Shown here: positions 60,941 through 64,000 of the stretch, piece after piece | Position numbering within the stretch: the first letter of the stretch is position 1 | How the letters are laid out: every line of letters begins with the position of its first letter | Notes under the pieces: model-generated | Database searches by the model: none | What the model saw: the letters and a program-made list of their open reading frames with translations, nothing else | Told to the model about the DNA's origin: nothing | Source: Phycisphaerales bacterium | GTDB lineage: Bacteria > Planctomycetota > Phycisphaerae > Phycisphaerales > UBA1924 | Direction of reading: 5' to 3' | NCBI GenBank assembly: GCA_016709445.1 | Contig: JADJMV010000001.1 | Coordinates: 124,001 to 188,000 of the forward strand | Length of the DNA stretch: 64,000 nt | Program-made: the position numbers and the translations under genes

Positions 60941-62647
60941 ATGGGTGAAGCCGACAAAGCCGCGGCCGAGAAGTCGCACTCGATGAAGGAGACGATCAGC
61001 TCGCTGATCATCGCCTTCGTATTCGCATTCGTGTTCCGCGGGTTCGTCGTCGAGGCATTCGTCATCCCCACAGGATCGATGGCCCCGACGCTGCTCGGCC
61101 AGCACGTCCGCTTCCGCAGCCCAGAATCGGGCGCCACCTGGACCACCGATACATGGGAAAAGAACGAGCAAGAAGTGCCGGCGCCGGTGCAGGGCTCGGC
61201 CCGCGCCATGACGACAACTGATCCGATGACCGGCGCCCAGATCGGCACGCAGCTCCCGCAGGATCTCGGGCGCAATCAACGCACCCTCTCGGGCGACCGC
61301 ATCTTCGTGCTCAAGTATCTCTACTCGATCTTCGATCCCTCGCGCTTCGATGTCGTGGTCTTCAAGTATCCCGGTCAGCCGGGCTCACCCGCCGAGATGG
61401 GCGAGCAGCAGAACTACATCAAGCGTCTCACCGGCCTGCCCGGTGAGGAGATTGCGCTCGTCGACGGCGATGTCTTCCACCGGCCCGCCGTGGGGCTGCC
61501 CGGTTCTCTCAAAGTCTCCGACTGGAACGGCGACGCCACGGCCAAGTGGGAGATCGCCCGCAAGGACGAGCGAACCCAACGCGCTCTCTGGCAGCCGATC
61601 TACGACTCCCAGTATGCGCCGCTCAACCCCGAGCGCGATCTCACCCGCTGGTTCCACGATCCGTGGCGCGGGCTCAACGCCGATGGCTCCACGGACGACG
61701 CCTGGGAGATCCAGGACAAGCAGGAATACACCCATAGCGCCGCCACGCCGACCACACTCTCCTGGGACGACCACAACTGGCCCATCGATGACCGCTACGC
61801 CTACAACGAACTCCCAGGTGCGTCCACCCGCGGCCCCCTCGGAAAGGCCACATTCCGAGCGGTCTTCCCCGTCTCCGATATCCGCCTCGCCATGGGCGTG
61901 AAGCCCGACCAGGACGGCCTGCATCTCGCGGCCGTGCTGACCGCTCGTGGGCACGAGTTTCGCGCCGATATCGCCGAGGGTGCCGTCCGCGTCCGCATGC
62001 GCCCGGTCGGCGCGGACGAGAGTGGTTGGGCCAGCCTCGCCGAAGCACCTCTTGAACGGGTGTTCACGCCGGGAAAGGTGACCAACGTCGAGTTCTGGCA
62101 TGTCGACCAATCGGTACAGGTGTGGATCGAGGGCAAACGTGTCGCCAACGGCGAATACGAGTGGTCCCCCGCCCTGCGCGTGCAGAACGCGACGGGCCTC
62201 GCCCCGAGCGATGCGCTGGCGCCAACCACGAAGGGCAACCCGCTGGCCCATGCCGCCTTCTACAAGACTCCCTCCGTGCGGTGGGAGCTGGCCGGCTCGC
62301 CCGTCACGCTCTATCGCGTGCGACTCGACCGCGATCTGTACTACCAGCCGGGTGAGTACTCCCGCGGCACGCGCGCCGGCCAGGCCTCGCTCGGCACCCA
62401 TCCCACCCAGCCGCTCCTGCTGGGACCCGACCAGTTCTTCGTCTGCGGCGACAACAGCCCCAACAGCCTCGATGGCCGCCTGTGGGACACCCCCGACGCC
62501 TGGGTCTACAACGAGATCGACCCGACGATCGGCGTCGTCAACCGCGACCTTCTCATCGGCAAGGCGTTCTTCGTTTACTTTCCAAGCGTCCACAAGGAGC
62601 GACGCATCCCCGTGCCCGATATCGGCCGGATGCGGTTCATCTGGTAG
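60941..62647 (+). CDS. lepB: Signal peptidase I with a large internal insertion
   Basis: A 568-residue LepB that removes signal peptides at the inner membrane. One hydrophobic helix (about residues 19-42) precedes the catalytic Ser46 in IPTGSMAPT. The general base is Lys160 in YIKRLTGLPGEE, and the later box CGDNSPNSLDGRLW is at 502-515. Between residues 171 and about 480 lies an insertion of some 300 residues. It holds low-complexity loops and, around 385-415, beta strands with NVEFWHVDQSVQVWIEGKRV, which recall LamG/concanavalin-like sandwiches. Typical LepB has 180-330 residues. It lies 33 bases after the RicT gene. Confidence 0.9.
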   Translation: MGEADKAAAEKSHSMKETISSLIIAFVFAFVFRGFVVEAFVIPTGSMAPTLLGQHVRFRSPESGATWTTDTWEKNEQEVPAPVQGSARAMTTTDPMTGAQIGTQLPQDLGRNQRTLSGDRIFVLKYLYSIFDPSRFDVVVFKYPGQPGSPAEMGEQQNYIKRLTGLPGEEIALVDGDVFHRPAVGLPGSLKVSDWNGDATAKWEIARKDERTQRALWQPIYDSQYAPLNPERDLTRWFHDPWRGLNADGSTDDAWEIQDKQEYTHSAATPTTLSWDDHNWPIDDRYAYNELPGASTRGPLGKATFRAVFPVSDIRLAMGVKPDQDGLHLAAVLTARGHEFRADIAEGAVRVRMRPVGADESGWASLAEAPLERVFTPGKVTNVEFWHVDQSVQVWIEGKRVANGEYEWSPALRVQNATGLAPSDALAPTTKGNPLAHAAFYKTPSVRWELAGSPVTLYRVRLDRDLYYQPGEYSRGTRAGQASLGTHPTQPLLLGPDQFFVCGDNSPNSLDGRLWDTPDAWVYNEIDPTIGVVNRDLLIGKAFFVYFPSVHKERRIPVPDIGRMRFIW

Positions 62648-62654
62648 GCCCCGC

Positions 62655-63149
62655 TCAGTCGGCCGACTTCGCGTCGTTCCACGGGAGCATCCCGATCATC
62701 ACGAGCATCGAGCCGGCGGCGATCAGCCAGAGACGGCTGTCGTCACTGCGCGCCCACCTCGCCAGACGCGAATCGACCTGGTGCAACTCCGGAAGCACGA
62801 TCGGCGCGGGCTCGAGGCTCGGGAAGACCGACGCGTCGGAGGTCGCCGGATCGTCGACCTCCATGATCGGGGCCCGCCCGGCGGGGACCAGGTTGAGCTG
62901 GCTGGCCGCCAGAGCCCGAACCACGCCCGGCTCGTGAGATTCCAGGGCCGCGAGGTACCGCTCATGCTTGAATAACCGTTCCTTGCGCTGGCCCTCGATG
63001 GCGAGCGCCCGATCGCGCTGCCACCGGGCCTCGGCCAGATCGGCCTGGGCCGGGATGATCACGGTCATAAAGAGCAACGCCAGCCCCGGGAGCAGGAAGA
63101 GCCAGCCGGGGTCGAAGCGGTCGATCGGTCTTTGCGGGCGCGCAGTCAT
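62655..63149 (-). CDS. Membrane protein of unknown function with coiled coil
   Basis: A 164-residue protein with two hydrophobic segments: one near the N-terminus (about residues 16-35, WLFLLPGLALLFMTVIIPA) and one near the C-terminus (about 138-158). Between them a charged helix rich in Arg and Glu (about 38-75) is a likely coiled coil, which would lie in the periplasm or cytoplasm depending on orientation. The start at 63149 precedes the first helix; the frame is open upstream to 63215. No family is recognised. It converges on lepB and diverges from the ketoacyl synthase gene. Confidence 0.7.
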   Translation of the reverse strand: MTARPQRPIDRFDPGWLFLLPGLALLFMTVIIPAQADLAEARWQRDRALAIEGQRKERLFKHERYLAALESHEPGVVRALAASQLNLVPAGRAPIMEVDDPATSDASVFPSLEPAPIVLPELHQVDSRLARWARSDDSRLWLIAAGSMLVMIGMLPWNDAKSAD

Positions 63150-63232
63150 CGCCGAGTGGAGAGTATCGGCCGCGGAGGGAGGCCGAGGTCCAGAGATTGC
63201 GCCCCGGTCCCACACCCCCGTACAATCGCCCC

Positions 63233-64000
63233 ATGCCGCGACGGGTTGTGATCACGGGCTTGGGCACGGTCTGTGCCCCTGGAGTGGGGGTGAAGGCCCT
63301 GTGGGACGCCCTGCTCGAGGGCAGGTCGGGGCTGGGTCCGATCCACGCCTTCGATGCCTCGGGCTTCCGATGCCGCCTCGGCGGAGAGGTGAGGGACTTC
63401 TCCGCCCGCGATTTCGTCCCCAAGCACTACCGCAAGGCCGTCAAGGTCATGGCGCGGGATGTGGAGATCGCCGTCGGCGCCGCCCTCCTCGCGGCCCAGG
63501 ACGCGGCCCTCTCCACCAGGGCCGCGGGAGACGAGGCCGCCCCCACGACCTACCCGGGCGAACGCGTCGGGTGCCAGATCGGCGCCGGCCTGATCGCCGC
63601 CGAGACCGACGAGCTCGCCATGGCCGCGGCCACGGCCGTGGATGCCGACGGCCGCTTCAGCACCAAGCTCTGGGGGGACGTGGCGGAAGCCGGCGGCGGC
63701 GGTGGGATGAACAACCTCCAACCGCTCTGGATGCTCAAGTATCTGCCCAACATGCTCGCGTGCCACGTCACCATCATCCATGGGTGCGAGGGCCCATCGA
63801 ACACCATCACCTGCGCCGAGGCCTCCGGGCTGCTGAGCATGGGAGAGAGCCTGCGGGTCATCCAGCGCGGGGCAGCCGACGCGTGCTTCACCGGCGGGTC
63901 GGAGAGCAAGCTCAACCTCATGGGCATGATGCGGCTCGAACTCGCGGGCCGACTCGCCTCGACCGGCGAGACGCGCGACAGCGCCGCTGTCGTGCGACCC
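63233..64000 (+). CDS. Beta-ketoacyl synthase, KAS II-like; runs off the right edge
   Basis: Codons 1-256 of a thiolase-fold condensing enzyme, with its end beyond the window. RRVVITGLGTVCAPG is the standard KAS opening. The active-site Cys is in the GCEGPSNTITCAEASG block; relative to FabF this keeps a Cys before an AxxxG turn but changes the flanking TACATG to TCAEASG. The catalytic His residues lie beyond the edge. LWMLKYLPNMLACHVTI is a block seen in planctomycete ketoacyl synthases. It elongates acyl chains of fatty acid or polyketide type. No acyl-carrier-protein gene is visible. Confidence 0.88.
   Translation, partial: MPRRVVITGLGTVCAPGVGVKALWDALLEGRSGLGPIHAFDASGFRCRLGGEVRDFSARDFVPKHYRKAVKVMARDVEIAVGAALLAAQDAALSTRAAGDEAAPTTYPGERVGCQIGAGLIAAETDELAMAAATAVDADGRFSTKLWGDVAEAGGGGGMNNLQPLWMLKYLPNMLACHVTIIHGCEGPSNTITCAEASGLLSMGESLRVIQRGAADACFTGGSESKLNLMGMMRLELAGRLASTGETRDSAAVVRP

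Noticed and set aside
1..64000. tRNA, rRNA, CRISPR arrays, transposases, integrases and phage genes
   Set aside because: Looked for by motif and repeat pattern throughout; no T-loop context, rRNA block, spaced repeat array or mobile-element protein was found.

Overview
The window is very GC-rich, densely coded DNA that most resembles a member of the Planctomycetota, probably class Phycisphaerae. Evidence for this is a HYExAFE-family protein (57798-58382), a secreted protein ending in a duplicated GC-type dockerin (35640-36455), a PEP-CTERM-like tail (24903-25553), a prepilin-like protein with a DUF1559-style tail (32873-33631), and outer-membrane genes of the Lpt and Mla types. No rRNA, tRNA, CRISPR array, transposase or phage gene was seen. 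The assignment rests on family recognition and not on a marker-gene tree.

Layout, left to right. 1-3774 (minus): the 5' part of a very large HEAT-like protein, its small partner, and a DciA-like helicase-loader protein. 3871-8084: an orphan PotA-type ATPase, a Nudix hydrolase coupled to a soluble histidine kinase, an orphan parB with two parS-like sites inside those two neighbours, and a lysine-rich DNA-binding protein. 8392-17722: glycogen metabolism, with glgB divergent from a eukaryote-type (GT3) glycogen synthase and, beyond two secreted proteins, a frameshifted debranching enzyme. 17777-24705: a lysine-tailed NTF2-like protein, thioredoxin, an AhpD-like enzyme divergent from a TetR regulator with paired operators, a DUF1772 protein, NuoF, a zinc-ribbon membrane protein, a 1.2 kb stretch without a convincing gene, and a histone-H1-like protein. 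24903-29308: a PEP-CTERM-like protein, guanylate kinase, DUF1444 protein and the first gene of an envelope operon.

27590-32776 is a tight, mostly overlapping operon: LptF/G-like permease, ArnT-like glycosyltransferase, PAP2 phosphatase, second LptF/G-like permease. It fits lipid modification and export of a lipopolysaccharide-like molecule; lptB lies 9 kb further on (42084-42854). 32873-38909 holds the pilin-like protein, two hemerythrin-type genes (one frameshifted), the dockerin protein and a MarR-pirin-SnoaL-PEGA group with a shared palindromic operator. 39139-49490 holds a YncE/phosphoesterase fusion, a tandem duplication with REP-like inverted repeats at the 3' end of lptB, a P-loop/deoxyribosyltransferase-like protein, a HEAT lipoprotein, sucD, a zinc-ribbon/MotA-like protein and an unrecognised family. 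49645-64000 holds a frameshifted secreted zincin, a PH-like membrane protein, two MlaF-type ATPases, a NifS-type cysteine desulfurase, an MCE protein, a lipase, the HYExAFE protein, small secreted proteins, a RicT/PSP1 protein, a signal peptidase I with a large insertion, and a ketoacyl synthase running off the right edge.

Three genes are each broken by one base in a four-base homopolymer run. This pattern looks more like sequencing error than biology and matters for any reading of the affected genes.
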